A DNA stretch of 64,000 bases from Paraphysomonas bandaiensis. Taxonomy: Eukaryota > Chrysophyceae. How positions within the stretch are numbered: the stretch's first letter is position 1; each line of letters begins with the position of its first letter. This document shows, one piece after another, positions 12,508 to 25,848 of the stretch. A program made the position numbers and the translations under genes. The notes under the pieces are model-generated. The model was not told the origin of the DNA, ran no database searches, and saw only the letters and a program-made list of their open reading frames with translations. Where the stretch lies: assembly GCA_965644295.1 (NCBI GenBank), contig CBFFRP010000150.1, forward strand, positions 310,001-374,000. The letters are read 5' to 3'.

Positions 12508-13583
12508 CTATAGAGTATTAAAGCCCAGTAATAGCCTTGCCTGCTCCATCAACACAAATGCTAATATCGTATAGGGTCCTATTCTAAGATACGCCGGTGT
12601 CCATCCCTAGTTCTCACGTTAGCAAACACTTCCAAGTGAGCTAAAGTTTCATGTGTACCTTAAAGAATGCCATCATTCCTTCTGCTTTGTATGTAGTTAC
12701 AACACAATGTAAAGGGTTCCGATAGAGTCCATTAATGTCACTCATGTATCGGGTCTTGATTACATCAACTACAATGGGGATTATATTAGCCAAATCATGT
12801 ATAGTGTATAGAACATAAACATAAAGTTGGCAGAATCAACAACGACAGATGTCATACCTGGATTAGCTGCTGTAGTAGTAATAATGCCTGCAAGCATAGA
12901 GCATACAGAAAATAGCCCCAACCCATCTTCCATATCGAAATACTGCTTGAGGATATTATTCTTGATTGTATCGTAGCTCCCAATGCAAGCCGACGTAACT
13001 ATGGATGCACGTAATGTAGTCACAACACATCCCTTGTAGAGTCCTGCCAAGCCGTGATTCCGATATACATACGCGAACCCCCCTAAAGTAGTTGTATAAG
13101 GGATCTTGTGACCAGCTAATGCAGCTTGGAATTGGACTTTAATCAGATCCGTAGGGTTTGCGACAGCCGCACCGAGACCGCCAGAAAGCAATGCACTGAA
13201 GAATTTTACAGCGGGAGACGGCACTACTTGACGATCTTTATTTCCGCTTAAACCTTGCAATATAGGCTCATAAGCCCCCATGCGGATAGTCGAGTAGAGC
13301 ATTTCACGAATAATAGTGGCGTTGAGGCCTTTGCATAAACCGGCAACACCATCTTCTCTATAAATACGAGCCATTCCCTTCATCAAGTTCTGCTCTGGCC
13401 ATGGAAAAGATGCAGAGTTATTTTGCATCCTAATTTTGACTATTGAGGCATGAGTTGAGAGAGTAGTTGTCTATACAGAGATTTCATACCTACATCAATG
13501 GGGTTCAAGAGACTTCCTGCAATTGCACAGGATGCTCCCCCGATACCAGCTTTTATGAAATATCCACTCGTATCTCCTGTCAT
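12508..13583 (-). CDS. mitochondrial carrier (UCP/dicarboxylate-type), 294 aa
   Basis: Four exons: 13583-13490, 13439-12858, 12768-12659 and 12606-12508, with introns of 50, 89 and 52 bp. The protein has the normal carrier length (294 aa) and three repeats, each with its signature: NPIDVVKIRMQ (rebuilt across intron 1), NPTDLIKVQFQ and NPVDVIKTRYM (rebuilt across intron 2). Each is followed by the second half-repeat motif (REDGVAGLCKGLNA, YRNHGLAGLYKG, YKAEGMMAFFKGWTPAYLRIGPY). These motifs line the inner-membrane transport cavity in the SLC25 family. The second-repeat start (REMLYSTIRMGAYEPI) is typical of the uncoupling protein/dicarboxylate/oxoglutarate carriers, so a C4-carboxylate or proton-linked anion substrate is likely; the exact substrate cannot be read here. 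Three conserved motifs across splice sites make the exon structure very safe. Confidence 0.92.
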
Positions 13584-14119
13584 TGTGTCACTGTACAAGT
13601 ATGCAAATCTATGCATTGAACACCAGTGAAAGGATTGCTTTATATTTTACACGCACATTTAATACTGACTTTGAAGAAATCCGGATATTTAATATCTACA
13701 AAATCGTAATATATACTCAAAATATCAGGGTTTGTGATGATTAGATTGGTTAAAAAGTTGCATTTTCTCATCTATATGTTTTTGAAACCGCCCCCTGTAG
13801 ATTATACAGCAAATTGTCTATGAATGAAGTCGAAGTATGAAAATAAAGAAGAAAAAAGAAAGTTAGAAAAATAAGTGAATATAATAAACTGAAAGACTGT
13901 GTGATGAAATTCATACATAATCTTGTTTATATTAACTGAAGTAGTCATTAAAGTGAGCTCACAGGTATCTCTGTAGAAGAGAGGTGTGTGACTCGTGACT
14001 TGTGTCATTGTTTTTTCTCAGAGAAGAGATATGTGTGATATTCGTTATTATTTATGCAGTGTGGTTGATAGAGTGGATTGTGTTCTATCGCATTGATTTG
14101 AATTAATATCTGCCTGAAT
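13584..14119. promoter_or_regulatory. shared upstream region, carrier and giant IQ gene
   Basis: Divergent promoters for the carrier (minus) and the giant gene (plus). AT-rich, with a purine run (AAAGAAGAAAAAAGAAAG, 13845-13862). No gene seen. Confidence 0.35.
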
Positions 14120-17100
14120 ATGCCACGAGGCAGTCCGAATGGCAGGTCGAATCTAGAGCCAATCATTCGAACCTCTACAACTCAACCACAGCTTCTTGGT
14201 CCAAATCGAAGGCGTAATAATGACTGGGATGCTAGCTCTCCTATATGCGAGAGGGTCCGTAAAGAGTATGATGCGATTGTAGATCCATATTGTCCATATA
14301 CACAAACAAGTACATTTAAAAAGCATATGGATAAACGGCAGAAACTTGAAAAAATTCCAGTCGAGAAGATGTCGAAGTCGCAAACTATGGACTTGCAAAC
14401 CTCAATGAAAAATATGGCCCGACCTATCTCTGCTCCTCAAAGAGAGAGAGTTCCTAAACACCAAGTTGAGAACCAACATTTCCAAGATAGTGGGGTAACA
14501 ATATCTGCGGAACCTCGAGGCCACTCGGCCGAAAGTCAAGCAGAGTTGGAGATATTGAAGGCAATTTTGAACCGTGAGAGTTATCTGGTGCGTCTAAATA
14601 AGGCTGTGAAGAAAGTGGAGAGGAAATTTAAGCCCGAGGTTGCGACAGTGCTCGACTTGGTCCGTTCTGCCACCACTGAGGTTGTTGATGCAATCGTGAA
14701 ATGGCGTAGTATCAAGGTAACATGATGTTTGTGTGTTGCTGTGTCGTGCCTAACGCTTCATTTAGAACGACCCGGACTGTGCCTTCATGTGGAATGGAAT
14801 CAACTACTTGCTAAAAATTCCAACAGATATGGATTATATTGGTCAGTACAGAGCTATTACGGACTGGTTAGGTTTTGGAATTATTCGTAACCCATTCTGT
14901 GTGCCGTACCCAATGGAGGAAGGAGCTGAGCTATTCCCAGGCACAGCGCAGGATCCCAGTGACCTAACGGGCATGTCTGCTTCCACCTCAGATGAATTAG
15001 CAAACACCGGAAGTATGGCATTTTCTACTTCATCTAAGCTACGGAGTAAGTTTCCTCGGGGAGGAATGTCTCGTCGGGGGGGTATGGATAGCACTACAAC
15101 GCCCGGCATTAGGTCACCGAATAGAGCTCGCCGTGGCGAATCCTTAAGTCTCATTCAAAGTGCGCAGAATACGTCCGAATCAACCAACATAGAATTAATG
15201 CAGGGTTTGGGGCCTAATAGAGAAATGGCACGGATTCGATGTGCTGAAAGAGTAATATTGCTTGAAGAGGAGAAGTACGGTAGATTGGACAGAGATCCTC
15301 AGGGCAGAATAGTACCAGAAGATCAGGTATAGCTCTAGTTCCTTCTGTGCACTGAATTGTTGGAAACGTATCACTACTCAACCTCTCTGACGGTTATTTC
15401 TTCAGGCGTATATGAAGCATCTGGCTTTAAGTCTTAAAAAAGACGAGCGTCGTACCATGGCTGACAAAGCAGCAAGTAAGCGCACATTTGCTCCACATGT
15501 AGAACGCAGTGGCATTGGTTTCGCCGAACCGCCTTGGTTTCCGGAGGAGGATGAAGAGGAAGATGATGATAATGAGAAAGACCTGCGCGAGCCAGAAGGT
15601 GTGAGTGATAAGCATACGATTACTAGGAACAAGGAACGCCTTGGAGGTGCACTATCGCAGATAACAACTGCGTGTGGATCGTCGCGTACTCGAAAGCCAC
15701 AACACCCCAATCCCTCAAATGAAATAGAATTCAAGAATAGTCGCAAAAAGCAAGCAGTTTTAGATAGACTAAAGCAGGTTCTGTCGCTAAAGGAGAAGAT
15801 ATTCCGAGAAAAGTGCCTCCTGGAGAAGGATGAAACGAAATCAGGCGAGTGGAATGGTGTGAAAGCGATAAAGGCTAGGAAAAGTCGTGTGAAGGGTCGT
15901 ATGACCAAGATTGCAGAACAGTCAGTTGTTAGTGAAACAGATACAATGTCTGCAGAGGAGAAGGAATCCCTGCTAGGCAATCTACTGCAAGAAGAAGATA
16001 TACTGGCGGTAGAACTGAAGAAGACTGCAGATCATGAAAGTCACATCCATAAACTCAAAGCAATTCATCGTGAAGCTGAGGTTAAAGAGCGTTCGCGTGA
16101 GATTGAGCGTAAGAGACGATTGCTAAATGAGGAGGAAGCCAAGCGTAGAGGCCCACCGGATGAGGAACCTTTTAACGCTTATGATTACTATGCCACAAGA
16201 GCACAGACACAAGTTCGAAAGTGGTTGGCCCAGCGATTTGTGAAGTGGTTTAGGAAGGAGGCAAACGTAGCTAGCAGAATTATCCAGACCAGAATTAGGG
16301 GTATGTGTGCAAGATTAAGATGTAAGAGGCTGCTGAAGCAACGGTTTGCGGCGATTGAAATTCAGCGAAATTTCCGTGGTATGGCTTCCAGGGTAAGTCC
16401 CTTACACGTAGTAATTCGTCAATAAATATCTCATGTATCAGCTTGCAAGTGCTGCAATGGCACGTGACTATCATGACGCCAAGGCAGCTATTCAGATACA
16501 AAAGATATGGAGACGCATTATGGCTCTGAAGCGTGTAGAAACAAAAAGAGTTTTAGATAATTGTGCTGCTGATGCCATGGTCTGCGTTAGTGCCAAAAAT
16601 TTGTTTCCAATGGATGTCAAGGAACTTTCCCATCGAATTCAATTAGCTCTTAATGAACCGCACGCCAATTCTCTTCCACCAGATGAAGTGCTGCATCTTC
16701 TAAGAATCAGTAGCGTCCTTGTGCTCGCTGGAGAGGGTTCAGCAGGAATAACGACTTACGACCATATTGGGTCCCGATACCACGTGGAAACAGACGGCCG
16801 TAATCTATCTTGGGAGCAGGCCATGAAGCTCATTAACAGGTCGAACAAATACCTTCGTCGCGTTAGAGCGTTGGCATATGCGCCAATCGCAAAACCCCCA
16901 CGATTAATTAATCTTCCTGAAGATGTTGTGGCATTGTATAAAGCGCAGGCACGCAATCCGAAGTGGTGTCTCTCGTTTTTTGAGTCAATAGGAAGGGGAT
17001 CGAAGTTTTGCGTGCAGCTGTTTAAATGGCTCGAAAGCATGATCAGAGTTGGTCAGGCTCAAACAAAGTTTTTCGACTTCATTGGGGACAATTTTCCGGA

Positions 17101-20100
17101 TTGGCTCCCGAAATTATTCGAGGTGCAAAAAAAATCTCGCAAATGCGAGTTTGACATAGCTTTGAATGAGCATTGTATATCCTGTCTTCAAAAAATCATA
17201 GATGATAACCCTAATAATGAAAACCTACACAGTATACTTGAGGCAGAAAAACAGAGTCTCTCTAGGGAAAATGAAGGCTTGAGACAAAAATTAAAGAGCT
17301 ATACGAAGAGAGAGAGAATTATTGGTGAGGATCAAAATTCTGTGGAAGCAATGACTCTCAAAGCCATGACAACTAAACTTCGCGAGAAAGAAGATAATCT
17401 TAAGGTGTGCGCTCGAGAGTATTTGGACTTAGTGAAGGCCACGGAAGAAGGGAACACAATTGCAGAGAGTAAATTGCAGTCCACACAGGAGAACTTGACC
17501 ACGCTCCGACTTGAGGTCCAGGAGGCTAGAATTCAACATGGCCTGCTGATTTCTCAAATTGAAAGCAACCAAGAACGACGGCGCGAAAGAAAACCTCTAT
17601 CAGAGGAAGTTCTAGTCCGTGTAAATTTTGCTGGAGAGGCGAAAGCTGTTCTTGCCCACGCAACCGCCAAGAAAGCTGTACTGTTAATGGACCGCGGCAT
17701 TCGTTCCGAAGATGGTCTTCATCGACAGCCTGATGCTGCTGCCATGTACGACGACTTATGTGTCCAAGAAAGGGCTAGAAAGAACGAATTTCGTGCACTT
17801 TTGCGTCAAGCAGACGAAGAGCTCCAGGATCTTAACTTTGCTATTACAAGTGAAGTGTTTCAGCGCGAAGAGGATGAAAAAAGTGAGCGGGCAAGATTTA
17901 TTCCCACAGAGGAAGAAATGGAGGAGGAGCGCCTAGAAGATGATAATGAAGCGCGGGCTGAACGTTTTGCGAAACAGATGTTTGTTTCCCATGAAGTCAT
18001 ATATGATGCTCCTGAGAGACTACGACCTGTGATTGTTGCGTTTGGACGTGATGTGCCGGGCTACACGAAGGCCAAAATAATATCTGATATAACAGCCCAG
18101 CTTCCTGGAATGTTTGTACAGCTGGACTGTGATAGCAACATGGGGCTAGATCTTAAAGAAATGCAGAGTGTGTTCGATGCGAAGAAATCGATCATCATGT
18201 CTGTAGATCATGGATTGACTCAAACTACTCGTATAGATTTCATCAAGAACTACTCCATGATTGTGCGATGCCTAGTTCCTAAACCGTACACAGTATTTGT
18301 TATTGGTGAAGATGGAAACATGCGTAAACCCACTGGTGACCCTCGCTATGGTGTTTCTGGCAATGACATTCAACGGATGTATGATGCGCCCATTAAATTG
18401 TCACTTGAAAAAATGTCATGGATACTGCAAGAGCTTGTGACGAAGGATATTCGCAAGCGAATGGAATCCCGTGCTTCAATGATTGTTCCTCCGTCTCCTG
18501 CGTATATAGTTTGCCTGGAAGCACTTTTTATTCTGCAGTCTGATCATACTCGATTTCGACAGCCAGGTGATAGAATTGCTGCTATATCATATAGGGCAAC
18601 ACAAGCGTTAATCCAAGACCCATATGGCCTCGTAAATATTCTTCGCCAAATAAAGAGAGGTAAAGCTGACTATATGTTGTGTGAACTTCTAAAGAGTTAC
18701 ATCGAACATCGATCTTGGCCGTTTTCGTCTCATCCTGAACGAAAAAGTGACCCTCTCTTGAATTTATTGGCGATGTACGTGGAAGAATGGACCAGTTGTG
18801 AAATGCTAACACTTCAACGTGGAGGGGTACCTGACAGTAGCTTGTTTAAAAATTCCATGGAGAAGGTTCAATGCATTGTATCTCTCGCCGATGTTACAGA
18901 CGCGAATGATGAACTTGAGGTGAAGAGGAGGTGTGGCTGGAAGACTCCAATGACTCAAATATTGAAAGGTATTTTGTATGAAATGAGGGTTGTCAAGGTT
19001 GTTCGTAGGATAGACAACCAGATGTACAGCATCAATGTATACCGTGAGGCGGGACGAATATTCTTCGATGCGTACGATGCAACCACGTCTCAAAGCTATG
19101 TGACGTCGATATCCCTGTTAGACATACCTCCGCTTCTTCAACCAAATACTCAGGGCAAAGAATCAGATCTAATTTCACCTCCGGATACACCAAAAGAGAT
19201 GTATTTGCGTTTGGTGAAACTGCTTCGTTTTGAAAAATCAGTTAAGTTGCGGTCCGGTCGAAAGGAGCTCCTATGTCGCAGAGATATCAAGTTTTTAAGT
19301 CAACAGATAACGAAGATATGCGGGCACTTTGTCATTCTCAAATGCTTCGAAGCTGCCCTGGGTGAATTGTACTTAGAGGCATATTTGCCGGAATATTGTG
19401 CCAAACTTACACTACAAGTCGGAGATTCTTTGCGTTTGAGGATGTTAGCAAATTGTGACCACCAATTGGAGTACTACATGCTGGAAACAAACCACAGTGT
19501 AGATTTATTGCCGTATGTATTGGATCGACTTCGGATCGCACCTACGAAACCTAGCGCCGCATCCCGAAGAGAAAAACCTACTGGCATAACAGCACTGTCA
19601 AAACGAACGGCACACCAAGGATTTGCCCTCTTGGTGAACTGTAAAGCTGGGGCAGGTAGATTTCTCACTAAAAAGATAATATCATTCGCTAATCTCCCCT
19701 ATATACTGGCAATACGCTCATCCTCCGTGTCACAAACCCTACGAATTATTGCCTACGAGCCTCGTACGCAGGCGACAACCGAATGTCGTATGACGAAGTT
19801 TTTACGTGTTGTTTTACTTGGAGCTGTCAATGACGATTATAAAGTGTGGTTTCCTAAGTTGGCTAAAATTCTTCGTTTAGATTGGAAGAACAATAGACAG
19901 TTGATTGTTGACAAGACTCTCTATCGCACCGTGCGGCGAATCTCCAAGCGGCGTTTGATTTTAACATTTTCTCTCACTGATGAAAATGGACTTGCATTTG
20001 ACTTTCACGACCCTGTCACAGGAGATCATTTTTATGCTGTTGTCAAGAAGAACCATATTATTGATTTGTTGCACTATGACCAGAGCGAAATACTGGGCGA

Positions 20101-23100
20101 GAAAAAGCATAAGAAGTCAAGCGGGATGAATCTTGTGAAAGATATGCTGCGATATATGCTCGGAGAAAGACGAAAAGCAAACAAACATGCTCCCAAAGAG
20201 CTGCATCCATCCGAGTATGACATTCCGTTGGAGAATATATTGTCTCAAAAAGAATGCCTAATACATCTCGCAAATCAAATGCAGGAACTTGTGGAGCTCG
20301 TGAACCCAAAAGATCGTAGTAGTGGATACTTATGCCGCTTTCCATCACGAATTGTATTCGAGAGGACATGCAGTGATGGAAATAATAAATCTAAAAGTTA
20401 CATTGAAGATGATGACGAATCTGTTATAACACGTGCGTCATCTATTGCATCAGGACGACTTCCTCCATGTTCAGTTTTTGAACCTGCATCGCCTGAAGAA
20501 GATGAAACCAAAGTACCAAAGCTTGATATAGCCCTTCGACATTCATGCCGCCTTATTCAGCAAGAGCGAGGGGGGTCCCTAGAGGATCTGATTGCTCGAC
20601 GGAGACAAGCAAAAGTTGTGATGCTGGAGGATGAGCTGAATTCTCTTGCGAAGTCTCAAGTGGCTGCAGCTGAAGAAAAGGTACTTGCCGACAAGATTTT
20701 AGCAGACGAATTAGCTCGGAGTCTTGCACTGGAAGGGATTGATTTGACCGGTGCTAATGAAAGTATGCAACGTGCTGGATCCCCCAGTGCTATTGACAGT
20801 GATAAAGATAACATTGTCACTGATACTTTAGAATCTTCAGAATTTTCGAATGTTCCTGAAGGTACCACACCATCTGTTAGACCATCTGAGCAACCCTCTT
20901 CTGCAGATATTGCGGAGTCAAATGATCCACCAGTACCTGATGGTACACCCACCACTGAGGAGCCTACTGCTGCAGAAGTACCTTTATCATCTGATCAAGA
21001 AGTTGACGGTAGTAGAAACATGCCTGATACGCATATGGATGAACCGCAATCACCTGTTCAACCAACTCCTGCAGAGGTTCCGAATCCTTTGGACCAGCCA
21101 ACTCCTGTGGAAGTGCCTGTGTCTTCTGATCAAACGAGTCCTGTGGATGAGCCCAACTCCCAGCCAGATCCCGTAACAGAACCAGTGTATCCCAGAGATA
21201 GAGACCTTCAAAAGTCATCGGAACCAGAACTTGATGAGGACGGCCTTGTGATCGTAGATTATGACGATGATAATTCTGTCCGGGATAATGTCCATACCGA
21301 TACAGTTGAGGAGCATGAGGAGGAGGATGTCAATCCTGTTGTATTGCCATCTGTCGATCAGTTTGCTGCTCTCATCACAGTGAATGACATCATCAGTCGC
21401 ATTGAAAAGCGTAATTCTGAGAGAGATATTGAGCGCAATGCACCGGGAACTGTTCAAAAGAAGTTTTTGGAATCACTTAAAAGCAGGTCGCCTCTATATG
21501 CTTCCCTTAAAGCGGACGAGAAAGTATACAAAGAGATCCTTATTGGGACCGAGAAGTGTGTGTTTGATCAAACTGTCAAAACCAATTTCCGAGAGGGCAC
21601 TTCTAGATGGCATGGCCGTGTAGCTGTTACTGCATTTGAATCTGCTTGCTGGGATGGAGCCGAAGGGGTGGGGAGAAGGTTTCGTTTTGTGGTGCACGAG
21701 TCAAAGACCTCTTGTGACTACGAAGGTTTCATAAGAGCAACCAAACATCTTCGTGAAGTTCTCGGTCCTACAGCTCAGGACTTACTTCCTATGGAAAAAA
21801 CGACTGAAATGATGATATTTCTGTGCAGACACCGGTTAGAACTTGTTAAAAACATTACATCGGACGGTGCTCCCGTGGGGGACCCTATGGCTCCAACATA
21901 CCTTGTAGAATTCATGACTGGAGGATTACACGTAAGTGAAAAGGATACGCCTAATGCAGGAAGCACGAAGGGCGAAAAAACGAAAAAAGACAAGCTGATT
22001 GATAATGGTAGCCGATTGTTACTTATTGTAAATGCGTGCTAACATGTATGTATATAGCTCAAGCGCGTGGTAAGAAAATTCTTCGTGTGGCGAAACGCAT
22101 CAGTGGGTTATTACTTCAATTGGTTGTATTCGAGCTTCCTGCTGACGGGGTAGATCAAGAGAAAATGACCGAAGAGGAAGAACTAATGAAGAAGGTGTTA
22201 GAGGATGAGGAATCCGCAAAACAGTCAAAAGTTTCGAAACCTCAACTTCGATCACAATTAACGAAGCGGACAAGTATGGAGTTGCTATTGGCCCCTTCTG
22301 TTCGTATAGTTGGTTACGATCCGCGCACAAAGAAGCGTTCTGTTCTTATTATACCTCCCGAAGCAGTGACGGAACTGGCTGGTGGCGCTTATTCTCACTT
22401 TCTTAAGTTGGAACGTAGACGTGATTTGGGAAGAATTATATGTGAAGCGCTTCAATTGAAGTTTCAACGAGGAGGTGGTTTTGATCTAGTGATCCCTTGG
22501 TCAAGACAGGCGAAATTGGTCAACACACCAAATGGTAAAAATTCTTGGATGTCTTCTGTCTCCGAACAAATCCTTCAGAGACCAGGCAAAATATTCAGGG
22601 CAGCAGTTTCTGTTTCAAATTATGATATTGTAGTGTCAGTGTACGCTCTTGGTATTGGGCCTGGCGGAATATTAGGCAGCGACAAGACGATTGCTGTCAC
22701 ATTCACTTCTTCCACAGTATCTGAGCCAGTAGAAATAACAATGTCTGAGAGTGTTCAGGTTGAGTACCTTGGGCAAACAGTGATGAGTTTCTTGCCGGGA
22801 GAGACTCGATCTACTGCAATACAGAACATGTGCAAATATTTTCGTGCTAAAATATACGAAGATCCCGGTGATAGTTCTAAAAAAGTTCTTGATGTGGAGT
22901 TACTTCCTAAACAGAAAGGTTTTATCTCTGATTACAAAAATATTGGACTGCCGCGTCCGGAAGATGACATACGTGCAGTTGGTGTGCCACAAGTGTTTAT
23001 GCCACCCGATGCAACTGGAAAGATCCTGTTCCGTCGCAGTACCCAAGTGTATATGGAGGATAAGAACGCTCTCTCTGATGTCGAGTTCGTGGTATCAATT

Positions 23101-23463
23101 TACACTAAGTCCGAAAAAGAGGGACCGGAGAGAGGGGTTGTTGCAAAAGTTTACGACCCGGGGATTTCACAAACGGTTGTGTTACACTACGGTCACAACG
23201 AAATTTCCAGGCTTTGTGACGAGGCCAATGAGCCCGATCTTTTGAAAAACATTGTTTCTGCACGTGAGTACGTTACTGATGGCCCTCAAGATGAATTAGA
23301 GGAGGGATTCATTACTCTAACTGAGAAAGGAGAGATTCTGGAGAAGATAAATAAACATACATCTGTCCTTTGTGATATAGTGATAAAGGATATGGGTTTG
23401 ACGACGAACTCACAGGGGGAAAGGAGCTTGTATTCACGTACTTCGAATTTTGAACCCAAGTAG
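14120..23463 (+). CDS. giant IQ-motif protein with C-terminal repeat domains, 3038 aa
   Basis: Five exons: 14120-14716, 14766-15326, 15406-16392, 16442-22007 and 22058-23463, with introns of 48-79 bp; all joins keep the frame. The last donor is the GTAGCC at 22008, giving ...KLIDN/AQARGKKIL. In order: a disordered basic N-terminus; an acidic coiled-coil part (~390-640); three IQ motifs at about 678-745 (RIIQTRIRGMCARLR, AAIEIQRNFRGMASR, AAIQIQKIWRRIMALK), which would bind calmodulin-like light chains; coiled coil at ~950-1100; an alpha/beta region with a degenerate P-loop-like start (VIVAFGRDVPGYTKAK, ~1246); at least six divergent beta-rich repeats from ~1560 to 3000 (cores such as YRTVRRISKRRLILTFSL and VRIVGYDPRTKKRS); and a Pro/Glu/Ser-rich linker at ~2185-2300. 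I do not recognise a named family. IQ plus coiled coil in a genome with cilium genes suggests an axonemal scaffold, by inference only. Confidence 0.85.
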
Positions 23464-24227
23464 TAATTCCTTTATCAAAAATAGCAGCTTTTCTGTGTCG
23501 TGGTGTGAAATTTTCTTAGCATCTGGCTGAACCTAGCCATTGTAATAGCAATATATGTTTTCTATAAGAAAGTATGTACATACCGAAGTGCTGTTTCCTG
23601 TGCTGCTATGGAGAAATCTACCAATTCTTGTGCCCGTTAAATTTGAGTAATTATCGCCATAGCACACACAACACGATTGTGAAAAAAATTGATCTGGTAG
23701 TGACTGATCCCCATGAAAACTTGGTAAAGGTGTTTAATATACATTAACGCTAGCGTACAGTGTGATTTATGTATTTATGTATAATATACAGTACTAGGAA
23801 AGGTGTATGACGTAGTAGTACAGTAATAGCACTCTACCACTATCAGTTCTCTAAACATATTTCAAAAGAAAAAACAAACATTACGATTTAGTTAATAAAA
23901 ATCAAAATACTGAATTCATGCGTCAAGAATTTGGAATTTTATATGCATTCTTCAAGTTAGTTCTGTGGTAGCTGAGATTGTATTTCACTGTTCTGTGCGA
24001 CATACGACATACCCCTATTGTTGTCATGTCCGTGTAAGATACCGGAGTCATTGGGGTGAATGGTTGGATTGATGGTATGATGGTATACAGTATACAGTAT
24101 ACATCTGTACAGTACACTATCAGTACGGTTGTACAACAGAGTGCTGTGTGGCCAGCCAGGTACCAGCTACCAGCTACAGTATGATGCTGTACACTGTATA
24201 CTATAGTACAGTCTATAACAACATCCC
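23464..24227. other. intergenic, no gene seen
   Basis: AT-rich sequence downstream of the giant gene with runs of GTATACAGTATACAG near 24085-24105. A minus-strand open frame at 23923-24321 runs into the foldback arm and has no protein-like features. Confidence 0.4.
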
Positions 24228-25322
24228 TCAACAAAGTCGGACTCGCACCTTTCGTTGTGTTCTGGGGGATAAGCACCGGAGAGATTCTCTCTGGGCCGTC
24301 AGCAGATATTGTTCTGCCCACTCATAGTCGAATCCTTCTTGTGTGATACAAGAGGGACACTAATTGGTGTCACTAATGTAGACGTCTTTAGGCTTTGACG
24401 AATAAACAGACATCCGGAAATAGGCCCACCTCAAGGGCATCCGGGGTATTGCTTTGAGTGTGATAAGTGAAATTGGTTACACCTTGGTGTTTGCACAAGC
24501 AGCTTTCGTAGCGTTAAATAGTAGGATATCAGAGTTACATTGCAGTGCTAAATTAGTTCTGACTCTTAAACGCCTATATATTGCTACGTAATAATAAGAT
24601 AATAAGACATTCTCTGCTGTTGTAAAGTGTTGATATTAATAGTGTGACAATTCTTTATTGAAAGTACGTTGTTTGCAACAAAAACAAAGTTAAGGATAGC
24701 GTGTGGAGCAAAGTTAACGTCCAATTCTAACAAACACCAAACAGTACATATATATCCTCTGTTATTGTATTTTCAGCATACGTTGTGATATATTGAAAGT
24801 CTTATTATTAGCAATAGGCGTTAAAAATCTACACCAACTTAGTAGCTAGTAGATAAATGTTAGACAAACTAGTTAGACCTCTACCTGTAACTAACCAGTA
24901 CACACTTTCTTTATCCTACTATTTAACGCTACGGAAGCTGCTTGTGCGTCGCCGCAAGCACCAAGGTGCGACCACTTCCGCTCTGAGTTCTTCTTAAGGT
25001 GAACTTCCCGGATGCTTGACTTCAGCAGACAGCCCGATACCCCGGTTATTACCCTTCAGGTGGGCCCTGTCCCGGATGCCCTTGAGGTGGGCCTATTTCC
25101 GGATGCCTGTTTATTCGTCAAAGCCCAAAGACGTCTACATTAGTGACACCAATTAGTGTCCCTTGTATCACACAAGAAGGATTCGACTATGAGTGGGAAG
25201 AACAATATTATCTGCTGTCAATATTTGCGGCTCACGTTAGTTTCCCAATGAAATCTATTCGATTAGGGTTAGGCTCAGGTAATCATCCCCCAGAACACAA
25301 GGTGCGAGTCCGACTTTGTTGA
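24228..25322. mobile_element. foldback element with ~300-bp inverted arms
   Basis: The left arm (24228-24527) begins TCAACAAAGTCGGACTCGCACC and ends ...GTTAAATAGTAGGAT. The right arm (24912-25322) is its inverse, beginning ATCCTACTATTTAACGC and ending GGTGCGAGTCCGACTTTGTTGA. Shared blocks include the CCGGAAATAGGCCCACCTCAAGG segment and GTGTCACTAATGTAGACGTC. The right arm has about 110 extra bases. No transposase is inside and no clear target duplication is visible, so it is non-autonomous. A degraded relative of the outer arm lies at 47296-47465, and relatives of the inner part at 26424-26713 and 51566-52370. Confidence 0.8.
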
Positions 25323-25387
25323 GGAACAATTTTTGTTTGACTATATATCTTACATAGTCACACGTCAGTAACTGAATTTACTTCCTT

Positions 25388-25848
25388 TGTGACCACGTGG
25401 CATTTCCTATGCCCTATCTACGTGGCTATAGTACCAGAACTACATGCATTGCCCATTCAGGACCCTGTGACATTAGTTTAGGACCCTATATCAAGAACAT
25501 CTTATGAGATAGAAACAGATACCAAGAAGATTTCGACGCATGATGATTTGTCTGGTTTGGAGCATGGACAAATAGTGGAACCATGGTCTAAAGCGAGTAC
25601 TCAAATTGCACCGGAGGAAGAGGCGAAGAGCGGGCCTCACGAAGAGGTACACCTGTCGGCTCTAGGAGCCACGACGTAAATCAATTACCCTCTTCATCAT
25701 CTATCTGAAGAACTGGGGTATTCGAGATTTATCTGCTCTGGACCTCGATCAAAATCCGAATCATCAGAAACTAATTTCATGCCAGAGGGTATAGCACCTG
25801 CTACTGATAGCCACGTAGATAGGGCATAGGAAACGCCACGTGGTCACA
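25388..25848. mobile_element. inverted-repeat element, 43-bp TIRs
   Basis: Left end TGTGACCACGTGGCATTTCC... through ...CTACGTGGCTAT (25388-25430) and right end, its inverse (25805-25848), match at all but about one base over 43. The flanks share CCTT, which could be a 4-bp target duplication. Inside, a stop-to-stop frame at about 25483-25680 reads as a Glu/Ser/Thr-rich peptide (THDDLSGLEHGQIVEPWSKA part) that looks protein-like and may be captured or ancestral element coding sequence. Confidence 0.75.

Noticed and set aside
22008-22057. A 30-bp intron starting at GTAAATG (22028)
   Set aside because: It would break the reading frame; the GTAGCC donor at 22008 gives a 50-bp intron that keeps it.
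23923-24321. 132-codon minus-strand frame
   Set aside because: It spans the boundary of the foldback element and contains low-complexity repeats; composition is not protein-like.
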